Shown: positions 35,498 through 48,465, counted from the stretch's first letter. The stretch is DNA of 61,135 nt from Stramonita haemastoma (GCA_030674155.1 CM060320.1:19614292-19675426), one strand, 5' to 3'. The notes: generated by a model from the sequence alone, not told the origin. Made by a program: numbers and translations.

Positions 35498-35846
35498 TAG
35501 GAACCAGCGTGCAGAAAAGTGAGTGAACACATGCCTGTTGTTGTCTACAATAATATGTATAACCTAAGCATGTAAGGTCATCCATCTGTTGGCCTCAGGA
35601 AGGTGATATTCCATAAAACAGGTACAGCCAGAGACCTAAGCACAGCAGTCACACCCGATGGTAATAGAGAGCAAGGGAAAGAAAAGCCAGGGAGGCAGGA
35701 GAGATGCTCGTAAAAAGCTCTTTAAAAAAAACAACACCAAGGACAGTGGTGGAGAAAGCTGCGGTTGAAAAAGAGCATTCCCACGGCCGGACAAGACAAT
35801 GACTGGTCAAGGCTGACACCACCACAGGTAGAAATGGGGTTAAAAC
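35498..35846. other. Unique sequence
   Basis: About 350 bp of ordinary sequence between two repeats; no domain recognised and no long frame. Confidence 0.5.
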
Positions 35847-35847
35847 G

Positions 35848-35954
35848 GGTTGTGGTCACTATAGTTGAGTGGTTAAAACCTTTTGACTTTTAATCCCCGT
35901 GGGTCCACGAAGTTGTGGGCTCAAATCTCCGCAGCTGTGTCTGATGAATCAAAG

Positions 35955-36002
<48 letters not shown>

Positions 36003-36006
36003 GTGT

Positions 36007-36040
<34 letters not shown>

Positions 36041-36240
36041 GTGTATTTGTGTATGTGTGTGTGTGGTGTGAAGGTGGGGGTGGGGTGGGGGTGGTTATGA
36101 TCTCCATGGTCACCTTCAAGTGCAAACCTGCCAGTGCTTCGATTCCTGTCATGTGTATGCGCATGGGAGAAGATCAAATTAGGCATGTTAAAGATCCTGA
36201 TATTCATGTCAGTGGGGTAGTTTTTTCCATGACTGTTTAA
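35848..36240 (+). mobile_element. SINE family 4 (Meta-like core) with (GT)n expansion
   Basis: tRNA-like head with A-box-like TAGTTGAGTGG (35862-35872) and B-box-like GGCTCAAATCT (35918-35928). After a (GT)n insert (35960-36066), the core reads GTCATGTGTATGCGCATGGG, AGATCAAATTAGGCATG and GTTAAAGATCCTG (36188-36200). The last motif is common in molluscan SINEs of the Meta-domain type; I match it from memory. The 3' end is lost near TTAACTCTGAAA. Confidence 0.75.
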
Positions 36241-36461
36241 CTCTGAAAAAGAAACACAAAGCAACAAAGAAAAAAGACTAGACCAAACAAATATTATAGC
36301 AAAATGGTTTGTGACAAATTTCACAATTCATGGGGGAAAAGACCTAATAAGCGTACAAATTATGTTATGTTATGAAATGGATGAGGAGGAGACATTCGCA
36401 GACAAGTGGGCCAAGTTCCATTTAATGGGGTTGACAACATTTTATTTTATTTTATTTTTAT

Positions 36462-36911
<450 letters not shown>

Positions 36912-36912
<1 letters not shown>

Positions 36913-37906
36913 TCCCCACACTCAAGGTGGCAACACAGGGACACCAGCACTTTTGTCCAGTTTAGCTTTTAACGAGCTGCAGCCAGTCACAGGAATAATT
37001 TATACTGACATTTCACTTGATCGTTTGTCGACCTAGTGGTCATAAAAGTCTCGTTGGGTTTTGACCTTTGAAGTTTCATGCTTCATTTGACAGAGTCCAC
37101 AAGGCTGTCTCGCTCCCTGGCCTGAATGGTAAGTCAGGAAAAATATGCTCTGAATATTACAGGAGACTCTTTACAAAACTTGGGGGTACTGGAAGGAAAA
37201 TTTTTGCTTTTTGGAACTGAAAGACGTTTTTAGAAACTGAAAATGAATAGTTTGGAGGTGTACACCAGATAGGTGTTATTAACTTGCTCACGATCTTTTT
37301 ATGGCCACGGTCATTTTTTTGTCTGAATGGTGAATGGGTGTAGATGAAGGTTCATGTTCCTATAGGTGTTTTCGTTTTTGCTACCTTTTTATAGCATTGA
37401 GTAGCTGAACAATTCTTCTCTGGTTTCTGTGCCACTGTAGGACTGAAAGGTCAGAGGTTTTATAGCCATGTTACATTGCTGTGGTATAGAGAGCACACTG
37501 TCCTTATTTTCATCCTACCAGATTGTAAGATATGTTAAATGTACTCCTCACAAATCGTTACAAGTTGGTTCCCCCCCCCCCCCCAACCACACTTTCTTTA
37601 AAAAGATAAATAAAAAAAGAGAAGATACTAAACTGAAACATTTCTAGTTTTAGTATTATAAAACAGGGCTAAGTAGCAGTGTAGCCAGTGTCTGAAATGT
37701 ATGATTCATGATGTGGGACCATCTGAAAGCAAAGGTTCAAGTCTAACTAATTTGTTTCTTTATCATTACCTTAGCATCTAGATACTGTCCCTTCCCTGTA
37801 GGGTGTAGCCCTCCATAGCAGTCTTCCATCAGTTTCTGTCTTGTGCCACTCTGTGCCATTAAAAATAAATGTCTAGACTAAGTTCAATATCGTGATAGAA
37901 TATTAA
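36912..37906. other. Nearly 1 kb of unique sequence
   Basis: One of the longest low-repeat stretches here. All frames are short, no domain is recognised and the only simple repeat is a run of about 16 C (37569-37584). It could hold intronic or regulatory DNA, but nothing in it identifies a function. Confidence 0.5.
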
Positions 37907-38060
37907 TTTTATTGATACCGCTTTAAGTCACAGCAGATTTCTCTGCGTGAAACTTGGGCTCCTCTTCCCAGGGAGAGTGTGTCACCACAAGAGCAGTGCC
38001 ACCCACTTTTTTCTTTCCTGTCTGCACTCACTCACCCCCCCCCCCCCCCCCCCCCCCCCT
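37907..38060 (-). mobile_element. SINE family 2, 3' fragment, and polyC run
   Basis: The minus strand matches the last 120 bp of SINE family 2: complements of CACTTGTGGCGACAC and GGGAGAGCAGCCCGA, then TTTCACGCAGAGAAATCTGC and GTGACTTAAAGC. A C run of about 25 (38035-38059) follows. The next 390 bp (38061-38456) are unique with an A-rich and G-rich join at 38334-38357. Confidence 0.8.
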
Positions 38061-38456
38061 TCCCCCAATTATCAAATTGTGTCAGATTGTTGTGCATGAC
38101 TCGATAATATTGTGCCAATAACTGAGGTGGCCAAAACATCACCAGTTGAAAGCCTTGTTTCTGTTTGATGTTTGCATTATATGTAACAGCATTCTTATTA
38201 GGCATTACAGCATTATGTAAATAGGTGTGATGCTGCTTGTAAATTTCACTTTAGGAACAAACGTTTACTAGAATTCCCAAGAAAAAAAAATTCTCACTAC
38301 AGAGTCAAAAGCCTTTTCCAAATCCAGACATGCATCAAAAAAAAGGGGGGGGGGGGAAGGTGGGTGTGTACGTAGAGGGACATAGAGACAGATGGACAAA
38401 GGAAAGGGATGAGTGCTGGTGTGGAAACAAAAATAAACAGCAGGGAGCCCAAAGTG

Positions 38457-38625
38457 GACCTTCGCCTCTCATTACACGCACTGACGCTCCAGTCTTGCCG
38501 GTAACTGTGAAGGCCAGTCTGTCAGGCCACAGGGTCCTTTGGCAGGGGCTGGGATGGTCCATTAGGCAGACGCTAATTTCAGGCCTAACTCTTGGTCAGA
38601 GTAGCGCAAGAGGCGTGAAGGTGGG
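38457..38625 (+). repeat. Paired block A, copy 2
   Basis: Counterpart of 1452-1617. Differences are a handful of substitutions and a 3-bp insertion (GAGTAGCGC against CATAGTGC). The tract after it is G-rich, as in copy 1. Confidence 0.85.
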
Positions 38626-38770
38626 GTGGAGGTGGGAAGAGGGCGGGAGATGGAGTGTCCTCCCTTGGGAATAAGGTCGCCCGATCATGGATGGGGAGGG
38701 AGGGAGGTGGGGGGTGGTGGTAGTTGAGAAATGAGAAGGGAGGGGGAAAGAGGGTGGCAAGTGGGCGGTT

Positions 38771-38830
38771 TGGATGTCTCACTCTTCTGTGCCTGAGTTG
38801 ACTGGACAGTGGATGTGTCACTGGACGGGG
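38771..38830 (+). repeat. Paired block A', copy 2
   Basis: Counterpart of 2788-2860, here about 145 bp after block A with no inserted SINE or trinucleotide array between. Confidence 0.55.
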
Positions 38831-39596
38831 TGAGGAGGGAGGGGAAGAGAGGGGGGGGGGAAGGTGAGCTGGCCTCCTTTGACCCCGGTGGGCCAACATT
38901 ACAGACCTGTTCTGGATTCAGCCCCTCTCTTCTGTCTTTCATCTTTTGGTCCTGTCTTCCTCTTTGAGATGGGTTCTTTTTTTTGTCCTTTGTCTCTCTG
39001 GGTCTGTCTCTGTCTCTCCCTCTTTCCCCCCTCTGTCTTTTAGTCCTTGTGTCTGCATTTCTGTGTCTCTCTGCCTCTATGTCTGTCTCTACAGCTCTGT
39101 CTCAATACTGTCTCTGTCTCTCTGTGTTTCTGTCTGTCTCTGTGTGCCTGCGTTTGTCTGTTTTTATGTTAGTCTACATGTGTGCATGTCTGTTTGTTGT
39201 CTGTCTCTGTCTCTGTCCTGTCTCTCTCTCTCTCTCACTCAACATTATCCTTGATATTAAAGAAAAAAATAAATGAATAAATAAATAAAATAATAAATAA
39301 CATTATTTCCTGCTTAGAAATCTTCTACAGACTACGAATATGCATCACATGTAAGAAAGATATTCTCAGAGTACTCATGGTAGTTAAAATGGACCTGGAA
39401 ATGACAACCCTAAATAGCATGACACAGTAGTATTGCACTCTTTCTGGGAAGATCTGCCCGCAGTCCACATGGAAAACTACACCGTGGCAAGATCATGCAA
39501 AGGACAGTCAATAAACATGAAACAGAGTTGTCAGACTTCATGATAGAGTAAAATAGTACTGGTATAGCATGTGGACACCCCCCCCCCCCCAAAAAA

Positions 39597-39636
<40 letters not shown>

Positions 39637-40049
39637 TCAACAAAAGAACAGGTAAATTATTCAATCAAACAAAACATATACAAAAAAGAAACAATGAATG
39701 AACAAAAGAAAAAACAGCAAAATCAAGGCATCAGTAATGAAATAAAAGGCTAAAGTTTGTTTTTAATCTAATAAAAGGAGGGAAAAAATACATCTTGAAA
39801 ACAGAAACTATGAATACATATATCAAGAAAGAAAACAACAATTATGATTCACTAAGTGTCGTGTAATTGTTCTCTCAAGAAAATGACAGGAGAAGAAGAA
39901 AAGAAAGAGAAAAAAGAAAACAGACACGAAAGAAGAAGATAGGAACTGTTCTGAGCTGTCACTGCAACACTCAGGGCTTTTGACCTGGTCAAAACAGGAC
40001 AGCCTCTCCCTCCAGAAAAAACAAACCCTTTCTGGCAGTTAAGAGAGTT
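38831..40049. other. Unique and simple-sequence DNA with a SINE 1 tail remnant
   Basis: G-rich DNA to 38862, then a degenerate TCTG/CT pyrimidine region (39000-39238). CATTATCCTTGATATTAAAG (39242-39261) is a SINE 1 tail. A C-run/A-run/(AT)n junction lies at 39580-39638 and A-rich DNA at 39660-39940. No gene. Confidence 0.6.
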
Positions 40050-40264
40050 AAAGGTCCCAACAGTGTCCAGTAACTGACCCCTCTCTTCCCTCTGTGAGGG
40101 GCCTCTCCTCTCTGGCTGTGAGGCCAGGCTGGTCCTGTTGATGCTCGGCTTGGTCCACTATTGTCCACCGCTTGTCCTGTCTGCTCAGGTTACACACTGG
40201 GGGACAGGCGGCCCTTAATTGAGGGGCCAGTGGACAAGTGGACAGTTAGCGGGATGGACAGGCA
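40050..40264 (+). repeat. Paired block B, copy 2
   Basis: Counterpart of 5548-5764. The match ends at GGATGGACAGGCA, after which the copies diverge completely. Confidence 0.85.
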
Positions 40265-40784
40265 ATCGTGGACTGTAAATGGCTCTGGGAGAGGGGGTTT
40301 TGACCAGAGCTCTGCTGGGAAATGGGGTAGAGGAAAAAAGCTTGTTGGTTGTAAGATAGGTTATAACGTTAGGTTTCTATTATTTGTTGGGGGAAAAGGA
40401 ACAAGTATGAAACAAAAACAAAAATGAGAGCAACCCCCCCCCCCTCCTAAAACATAAACAAATGAACAGACAAGATGCAACAAACAAAGCCAAGCCAAAC
40501 AAAATAAAATGAAAGCAAACAAACCTGAAATGTCGCAATTTGTGTAAGACTGATAAATTTACAGTCTTTCAGTCATAGTCTTTTCATAAGCTATGACCAC
40601 AAAGCATTTTGGGGGGTGGGGAGGGGTTGTTTCCTCAGCTAAAGCTGTGAGATTCACCAATGGTGACGTTTTGCATAGTGACTGTTTTTACCCACTGTAA
40701 AGGTAATTTCATGACTTCTGGGGATAGTGTCTAAACACTACACCTTTGTGCATGGGCTTTTAAAAAATTAAAATGCTGTCGTAT

Positions 40785-40985
40785 GTTCCTACCAGCACAA
40801 AGAGGCTTACTCTTCTGAAAAGCAGAATGGGGGTTAGCATGTGCACAATATGGTCGCGTATGCTTGCATATGGGAGCTTGGTTTATAGTCTTATCTAAAG
40901 GACTTTTGGGGGAGTGGAGTCAGTACTAATGAAAAAAGTACTAGGTATTATATACTAGGGAACATTTTTCTAAAGTGGGCACCTT
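40785..40985 (-). mobile_element. SINE family 1, diverged internal fragment
   Basis: On the plus strand: GTTCCTACCAGCACAAAG, CTTACTCTTCTGAAAAGCAG, GTGCACAATATGGTCGCGTA, TTTATAGTCTTATCTAAAGG and GGAGTGGAGTCAGTACTAAT. This is the complement of the SINE 1 core with many substitutions, so an old copy. No tail or head is preserved. Confidence 0.7.
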
Positions 40986-41867
40986 CATGGGTGGCTTGAT
41001 CCCAAGCTGTCAGACCACATGTACAACGATCTAATCATTAAGCTAGACCCCTGTCATACAGCTATTAATTTCTGTAATCTTTTGCACACAAGCAAGTATT
41101 CAAAATTTTGGTTACAAATTTGGAACTTCTTGACAAAACGTTACGCTGCATTTTTGCTGAATAACTATTCACAGGATATTATCACCCTAAAAAAAAAAGA
41201 GCTAAACCAACTGAAACAAAAACCTGCTACGTGAATGGGGTCTGTTTTTGTCAGGAAGTTTGGAGAAGGAGCCAGTGCCCAGTTTGCATTGAAGATGAGA
41301 GAATTATGGGAAATCTCCTCTGTCTGATCACACAGCTGATCCCACAAAGGAAATGAACCTGTCCCCATTTCTGCGGCACAGCAACACGAAGTGCAAACAC
41401 CTCTGGCCATTTGCCACACCATGGAGAAAAAGCCACTGCTGACTAACTACCCCTGTCAATGACTAAAAAGACTCACTCTTTTCTGGTTAGTCATATTTTG
41501 ACAGTCCAGCAATGAGAAGAAAATAGACTAGTTGCAGATCATGCATTCATTGATCTTTTCCCTGCCTGTCATCATCTGTTTTAAGATGTCAATAATCAAC
41601 GTTGTTACTACTTCGAGCACAACAAAACATCATGACTCAGACTTTATCATGAATATTATCATCATGATTTACCAGGCAGGATTGCTTCCTGGTTAAGAAG
41701 TTGGTTTAAAAAAAAATCTGAACAGCCCTTGAGTCATGGTTCAGCTTCTTGATGGCACTTGTAGGAGTAATAAAAAGGATTTTACAGTACCCTAGGTTAA
41801 CATCTTTGTAGACGTGGTAGTGTTTACTTTGCTTCCTTATATCAATTTATTTTATTCATTTATCTAT
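40986..41867. other. Unique sequence
   Basis: About 880 bp with no recognisable gene or repeat. A 72-codon open frame at 41019-41234 lacks any known domain. Confidence 0.5.
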
Positions 41868-41988
41868 TCTTTTATTTTGAGGATAACGAAATACTCTGTG
41901 CTTTTTACATCCAGTCCCCGAGTGTATGCAGTTTTGTAAATTTGTCATCTGTTCCCACCGGTACACAATGGCCTACTTTTACCGCCCC
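41868..41988 (-). mobile_element. SINE family 1, 3' fragment
   Basis: TTTTATTTTGAGGATAACGA, TACATCCAGTCCCCGAGTGT, ATGCAGTTTTGTAAATTTGT and CATCTGTTCCCACCGGTACA are the complement of the SINE 1 3' region. Truncated at the GCCTAC word. Confidence 0.85.
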
Positions 41989-42154
41989 AAAAATATGCAA
42001 TGTCGAGGATCAATACGCAGATCCAAAGGGGCTACTCAAGCAGTGGCTGTAGATGCGAAACACCAAAATACAGGCATCAGAGGTGAGCCAGCACATTCTT
42101 TTGTAGGTCAAGCAGCTGCTATCAGTGTTTCTAAGCATAAAATTTGGTGTGATG

Positions 42155-42460
42155 TACATCTTCTTTCGTCCAACGGTCAAACAGCAACATATTGCCGTTA
42201 TTTGAGCGAAAATGCATCATATTACCATTATGCACCCCGACCAGCATAACAGAGAGTTGTTATATTTTAAGTCTTTGTAGGAAAAAAAGAAAGTAGAGTG
42301 CATTGAAGAAGGCAGAAAATAGACAAAAAGGAAGTGACGTAAGAAAAGGAACAAGGCGAAACAAAGAATCATAGAAAAAGAGGAATTCCCAGCACAGAAT
42401 GTTTAAATGTAGGGATGCTATTTATACTGACAGGCTTCCAGCATGCCCAGGGAGAGTGTG
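42155..42460 (+). repeat. Paired block E, copy 2 (empty site)
   Basis: Homologous to 7690-7965 plus 8396-8445, with no SINE at the position where copy 1 carries 430 bp of SINE family 2: GTTTAAATG passes directly to TAGGGATGCT. A 107-codon frame overlapping its start begins inside the antisense SINE at 41926 and is not taken as a gene. Confidence 0.65.
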
Positions 42461-43262
42461 ATGTATGTGAAATATTTCCATTCATGGTAATGCCTTCTTA
42501 ACAACAAAAAGAAACGCAGACAAACAAAAGTATTACCTGGTCAAATTTTCATAAGAAAACTATTCTCTGGACAAAAATTCGATTTACCCACTGAGTATGC
42601 TAGAAATCTCAGTATTGTAATTGTGAAACAGATTACCATAATTATGATAATATTCAAACCTTTCAAAAACTACCAAAAGAGAAAATATTCAATTTTGCGC
42701 TGTTGTAAACTGTAAAATTCAGACAGCTCATTTGTAATTTATATAAGGGCTGCACAAAAAAGCAACTCATTAAAAAGCATCTATGTTTTTTGTTTTCTAT
42801 GAACTCCAAATTTCAATATTGCATTAGTGGTTAAAAAGTAGTCTTCACACCCACATGGATACTGGCTCTGTCAGGCTCTGCAGAGCAAAGAAATGTACAG
42901 AAAGATTGAGGTATTGGACTACCGTGAAGCCAGCAATTTGAAAGGGCCCTAAACTGCTGCACAGCTTTGGCTGTTCTCAATATCTTCCATTCTAATCCAA
43001 CATTGACCCCGTACCAGCAAATCAACGCTTGACAATAATGACCCGGCCACAGAATCATACTGGGTGAAATATATTCTACAATGATCACGTTTTCCAATAG
43101 CTGTGACTCTCTCTGAGGTCCCCCGGCTCTTTGATACAATTCACTCTCTACCCATGCCACCAAGAGTCACAGAATCAGTGATAACATTTTTCCATTGCAA
43201 AAACAACTGGTGAGAAGGAAGACACCTGTGATACAGGGTTATCATACACCAGCTTTTAGTCA
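42461..43262. other. Unique sequence
   Basis: About 800 bp of mostly unique DNA. The minus strand has a 110-codon frame (42831-43163) with ordinary composition but no domain I recognise, so coding is possible but unsupported. Confidence 0.4.
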
Positions 43263-43269
43263 AACATGT

Positions 43270-43271
43270 GT

Positions 43272-43335
<64 letters not shown>

Positions 43336-43449
43336 AATGAAAAAAAGTGAACAAAAGGAAAATAAGCATAAGAGGGATGATGGGGAAAGAAGATAAACAG
43401 CCACAGACAGATCCACACAGATCACAAAAGTACAAAATGGCCATCGTCC

Positions 43450-43490
<41 letters not shown>

Positions 43491-43544
43491 ACGCACGCAC
43501 ACACACACACACACACACACGACACACACACCACAGCACGCACA

Positions 43545-43584
<40 letters not shown>

Positions 43585-43600
43585 CACACACACACATACA
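43270..43600. repeat. (GACA)n and (CA)n arrays
   Basis: (GACA)n at 43276-43335 and an interrupted (CA)n array at 43452-43602 with GCACGCAC and CCACAG variants, separated by about 115 bp of A-rich unique sequence. Confidence 0.95.
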
Positions 43601-43628
43601 CACGAGGCAGAGGCAGGCAGAGAGGAAA

Positions 43629-43960
<332 letters not shown>

Positions 43961-45194
43961 AGGGATTGGTGTGTGTCTGTGGGGAGGGGGGAGGGAGGGG
44001 AGAGAAAAGAGCGAGAAAAAAGGCTTTAAAAAAAGAGCACAAAAAAGTAGAAATTTTGGGGAGAAAAAAAGAAAATGTGCACAGGTGAGAGTTGGTTTGA
44101 TATGAAGATTTTTTTCGATGTCATGAAAAAAATAAAATAATCCTGGTTTTCTCCCCCACTAAATCATAACTTTTGTCTTCTTTGTGGTCACTGTGGTCAG
44201 TATGGTCACCCATTCTCCACCCACCCCTTACAAAAGCTTCCTTGTCTATGCATTTTACCTGTTGTTTCTTTTTTTTGTCTTTTCTTCAGGCAGAAATATT
44301 GTGAATGAGTTGTGTTGTGTTTATGATGGTCATAATTCCATGCATCTGCTTCAGTAGTTTGATTTATTACTATCTCTGTGATGGCTTTTTTTTATTAGTA
44401 AGGTTGGCCAGACAAGGTGTGACACAAACTGAACTGACTTGCACGTGGCTTCGTTTTTTGTTTTTTGTGTTTTTTTTCTTTGTTTCTTTGCATGTTTGTT
44501 TTGGTCATTGTTGTTCAATAAGAGAAAATCTAAACATGCTGGCCCATTTTAGCTGTCCTAAAATTGAAAAGCATAAATATTCTTTCTTTTCATTCAGTTT
44601 AATTCTTTTTATTCACCGAAAATAAGAAAATAGCTCAAGAAAAAGTTCCTCACAGAAAATCCAAACATACAACTAAGTACACAAAAAGTCACTGTGAAGC
44701 CTTTATGTCCGTTCAAACTTTTAGGCACATTTGTCCAAACATTTTGGAGCAATATTGTTACAACGTATGTATTTAAGAAGAACGCATCAGAATAAATCCT
44801 GGGAGTACTGCAGTTTGCATCAGTGCAACTTAATGTGGAGACGCTTACTTTACAGTGTTGATGAGATAGCATTAATGGAAGGAGTCATGGCTTCGCCAGC
44901 AGTTTTACAAGAAAGTCAAGAATTGGGAATTGTTACAAGACAGTTATGCTTACTTTAGTAAACATCTTTAACAGTTATCACAAATTTATTTTTGCAACCG
45001 TGCCATTTACCTTCGAAATCTTTGTATTCCTAATCTATCCTAGCGATATATTTTTCAATACTGTGCTTTGTTTTCAGGCATTTTCCCACAGATGAAAGTG
45101 TAGGGTGTACCCCCTAGTATTTCCATTTGTATACAAAAGATTTTGCTCTAATCAGTATATTTGTGGCTCTGTGTGTTTTGCTTGGTTTTTCTCT
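43961..45194. other. About 1.2 kb of unique sequence
   Basis: The longest interval here without a clear repeat. G-rich and A-rich at first (43975-44080), then AT-rich. Short frames at 44609-44872 (minus) and 44731-44958 (plus) overlap and neither shows a known domain. No gene can be supported. Confidence 0.5.
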
Positions 45195-45414
45195 TAAGCC
45201 GAGGCCCGTGTGTGAACGCACGCAGAACATCTTGCGCACACGTTAAATCCTGTTCCGCTTTTCGTAAGAGTAGGCCATCGTGTGCCGGTGGGAACAGATG
45301 ACATTTTCAAAATTGCATACACACGGGGACTGGATGTATAAAGCACAAGAGTGCCTATTCCATTATCCTCGATGTAAAAGAATAAATCAAATCAAATAAA
45401 TCTTTTATTTATGG

Positions 45415-45459
<45 letters not shown>

Positions 45460-45460
45460 C

Positions 45461-45513
<53 letters not shown>
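45195..45513 (+). mobile_element. SINE family 1, 5'-truncated, followed by (CT)n
   Basis: Starts within the core (GCCGAGGCCCGTGTGTGAAC) and continues to the tail TCCTCGATGTAAAAGAATAA near 45384. After about 30 bp of AT-rich tail DNA a (CT)n array runs 45418-45513. Low divergence from the reference copy. Confidence 0.85.
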
Positions 45514-45516
<3 letters not shown>

Positions 45517-45559
45517 CCCCTCCATCCCCATCCCCATCCCCCGTCCCCTCTGTTTTTTC

Positions 45560-45755
45560 CGAGCTGTCCATCTCTCCCACGCTTGTCTTTTACCGTTTAG
45601 CCTTCCACCCCGCCAAAAAGCCCCGAGCATCATGTATACCCCGCTCCCTGTCTCATCAAATAAACATTCCCCAATGCCGGCTCCCTGACCCCTGGTCACC
45701 TGCAGGTCTCGTAAAAGGCTATACTAGGTTTTAGTGCCGGCCGGCCGGCCATCCG
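45560..45755 (+). repeat. Possible paired block G, copy 2, and GGCC repeats
   Basis: CATCAAATAAACATT and TGACCCCTGGTCACCTGCAG correspond to 9038-9095. GCCGGCCGGCCGGCC (45737-45751) is a short GC tetranucleotide repeat marking the start of the minisatellite region. Confidence 0.4.
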
Positions 45756-45759
45756 TCCG

Positions 45760-47395
45760 CAAAAAAAGTATGAACAAGATCTGGTTCAGCTATATGTTTT
45801 GGTTTGTTTTTTTTTCTTTCGATGAACGATGTGGTTAAGTTATACGTTGTTCTTTTTTTTTTGCCTATATGGACAGGATATGGTTCAGCTATTATTATGT
45901 TTTTTTCTTCCTATGAAAAAGATATGATTAAGCTATACAGTTGTTCCCCTTCCTAAGAACAAGATAGGGTTAAGCTATATCTTATTCTTTTCTTTTTTCT
46001 TCATATAAACGAGATGTGGTTCAGCCCTACCATTTTTTTTCCGATGGTTAAGCTATACCATGTTCTTTTTTTCTTCCGATAAACAAGTTATGGTTAAGCT
46101 ATACGTTATTATGTTTTTTTTTCTTCATATAAACAAGATATGCTTAAGCTGTTCTATGTTCTTTTCTGTTCTTCCTATGGGCAGAATATAGTTCAGCTGA
46201 CCGATTTTCTTTTCTTTTCTTCCTATGAACAAGATATAGGTAAGCTATTTTATGTTCATTTATTTTTCTTCCTCTGAACAAGATACGGTTGAGCTATACC
46301 ATGTTATTTTCTTTTCTTCCTATGAACAAGATATGGTTCGGCTATACATGTTCTTCTTTTCCCTAGGAACAAGATATAGCTAAGCTATATGTTGTTCTCT
46401 TTTTCCCGATGGACAAGATATGGTTAAGCTATACGATGTTCTTTTTTGTTCGTCCTATCAACGTGATATGGTTAAGGTATATAATACGCTGTACTTTTTT
46501 CCCTATCCTATGAACAAAACATGGTAAAGTTATACTATGTGCATTTCTGTCTTTTTTTCTTGAACAAGATATGGTTAAGATATACGTTTTTTTCTTCCTA
46601 TGAACAAGATATGGTTAAGCTATACGTTGTTCTTTTTTCTTTCTATGAACAAGAAATAGTTAAGGTATACATTATTCTTTTTTTTACTTCCTATAAACAA
46701 GAAATGGTTAAGCTATACGGGTTTTTTTTTATTCTCCCTATGAACAATATAGTGTTAAGTTATACTCTGTTCGCTTCTTTTTGTCCTAGGAATAAGATGT
46801 GGTTAAGGTGTACGATTTTCTTTTCTTTCTTTCCTATGAACAAGATATGGTTAAGCTATACTAGGTTCATTTCTTTTTATTCCTATTAACAAAATATGGT
46901 TAAACTGTACAATGTTCTTTTCCTTTTCGTCCTATAACAAGATATGGTTCAGCTGTACAAAGACCTTATTTTTCGTCCAATAACAAGATATGGTTAAGCT
47001 ATACTATGTTCATTTCTTTTTATTCCTATTAACAAAATATGGTTAAACTGTACAATGTTCTTTTCCTTTTCGTCCTATAACAAGATATGGTTCAGCTGTA
47101 CAAAGACCTTATTTTTCGTCCAATAACAAGATATGGTTAAGCTATACTATGTTCATTTCTTTTTATTCCTATTAACAAAATATGGTTAAACTGTACAATG
47201 TTCTTTTCTTTTCGTCCTATAACAAGATATGGTTCAGCTGTACATTGTTCTTTTGTCTTTCCGTCCAATAACAAGGTAAGGTTAAGCTGTACATTGTTCT
47301 TTTGTCTTTCCGTCCAATAACAAGATATGGTTAAGCTGCTCTTTTCCTTTCGTCCTATGAACAAGGTACCGTTCTTTTTGTTTTCCTCCTATCTA
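45760..47395. repeat. AT-rich minisatellite with higher-order structure
   Basis: About 1.6 kb of a degenerate repeat of roughly 40-50 bp whose core is GAACAAGATATGGTTAAGCT followed by ATAC, a T-rich spacer (TTCTTTTTT) and TTCCTAT. From 46931 the array has a higher-order unit of 142-143 bp made of three monomers: CCTATAACAAG starts at 46931, 47074 and 47216, with near-perfect identity between successive units. The older left part has lost this register. Frames of 75-122 codons through it are by-products of the repeat. Confidence 0.93.
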
Positions 47396-47568
47396 CTATT
47401 TGAAAAGCGACAAATAGGGTTTTCTTTGACCCTTCTGTCGAAAGTTGCTGTCGGCTAGTTGGATGGTTGATTGGTTGCTTGCTTGCTTGCTTCTTGCTTG
47501 AGTGAGAAAGGGAGGGAGGGAGGTAAGAAGGTATGGGTATAGGCAGGTGTATAGAGGAGGGAAATTTC

Positions 47569-47649
<81 letters not shown>

Positions 47650-47873
47650 CATACATACATACATACATACATACATACATACATACATACATACATACAT
47701 ACATACATACATACATACATACATACATACATACATACATAGGCACACGTAGGTACATACATACATACATACATACATACATACATACATACATACATAC
47801 ATACATACATACATACATACATACATACATACATACATACATACACACACAAACAAACAAACAAACAAACAAA

Positions 47874-47942
<69 letters not shown>
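47569..47942. repeat. (GATA)n, (CATA)n, (CAAA)n, (CA)n compound array
   Basis: Four tetra- and dinucleotide arrays follow without spacers: GATA (47570-47648), CATA (47649-47843, with one GGCACACGTAGGTACA interruption), CAAA (47848-47878) and CA (47879-47940). Each motif differs from its neighbour by one or two bases. Confidence 0.97.
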
Positions 47943-47947
<5 letters not shown>

Positions 47948-48029
47948 GACTTGCACCCACACATGTACATGCATCGTTTCATTTGTTCATTCCCTCATCC
48001 ACTTGCCCAACCTATTCGTTCCTTCCGTC

Positions 48030-48194
48030 CATCTACTGTCCCTTGTTTTATTCATTCATTTAGTCAATCAGTCAGTTATTCATTCATTCATTCAGCTATT
48101 CGTTCATTTGTTGTTATTCATTCATTTCTATTGGGCATTCATTCATTATTTCATAGCTATTTATTCATGGTTCCATCCATCCATTCACACACAC

Positions 48195-48253
<59 letters not shown>

Positions 48254-48465
48254 ACGCACGCCACGCACGCACACACACGCCACCCCCCTCCCCCCCCCAC
48301 ACACACACATACACACACACATACAACACACACAGACACCACACACACAACACAACACAACACAACACAACACAGCACAACACAACAGAAAACAACACAC
48401 ATTCACACTCCTTCATTCATTCATTCATTCATTCATTCATTCATTCATTCATTCATTCATTCAGC
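48030..48465. repeat. (TTCA)n, (CA)n and (ACACA)n arrays
   Basis: Degenerate TTCA/TTCATT repeats (48047-48180), a (CA)n array with CACGC variants (48186-48340), ACAAC pentamers (48345-48395) and a clean (TTCA)n array (48410-48463). Confidence 0.93.

Noticed and set aside
41926..42249. 107-codon frame with ordinary composition
   Set aside because: Its start lies inside an antisense SINE 1 fragment and the rest overlaps block E, whose other copy (7690) does not preserve the frame.
42831..43163. 110-codon minus-strand frame with balanced composition
   Set aside because: No domain, no homologous copy in the window and no flanking splice or promoter signals; left as unannotated sequence.
46521..46889. 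122-codon frame with repeated MVKLY motif
   Set aside because: It lies inside the 45-bp minisatellite; the motif repeats because the DNA repeats, and the frame is lost in adjacent units.
46931..47350. Regularly spaced repeats resembling a CRISPR array
   Set aside because: The 143-bp units are contiguous near-identical tandem copies without unique spacers, and the DNA is eukaryotic.
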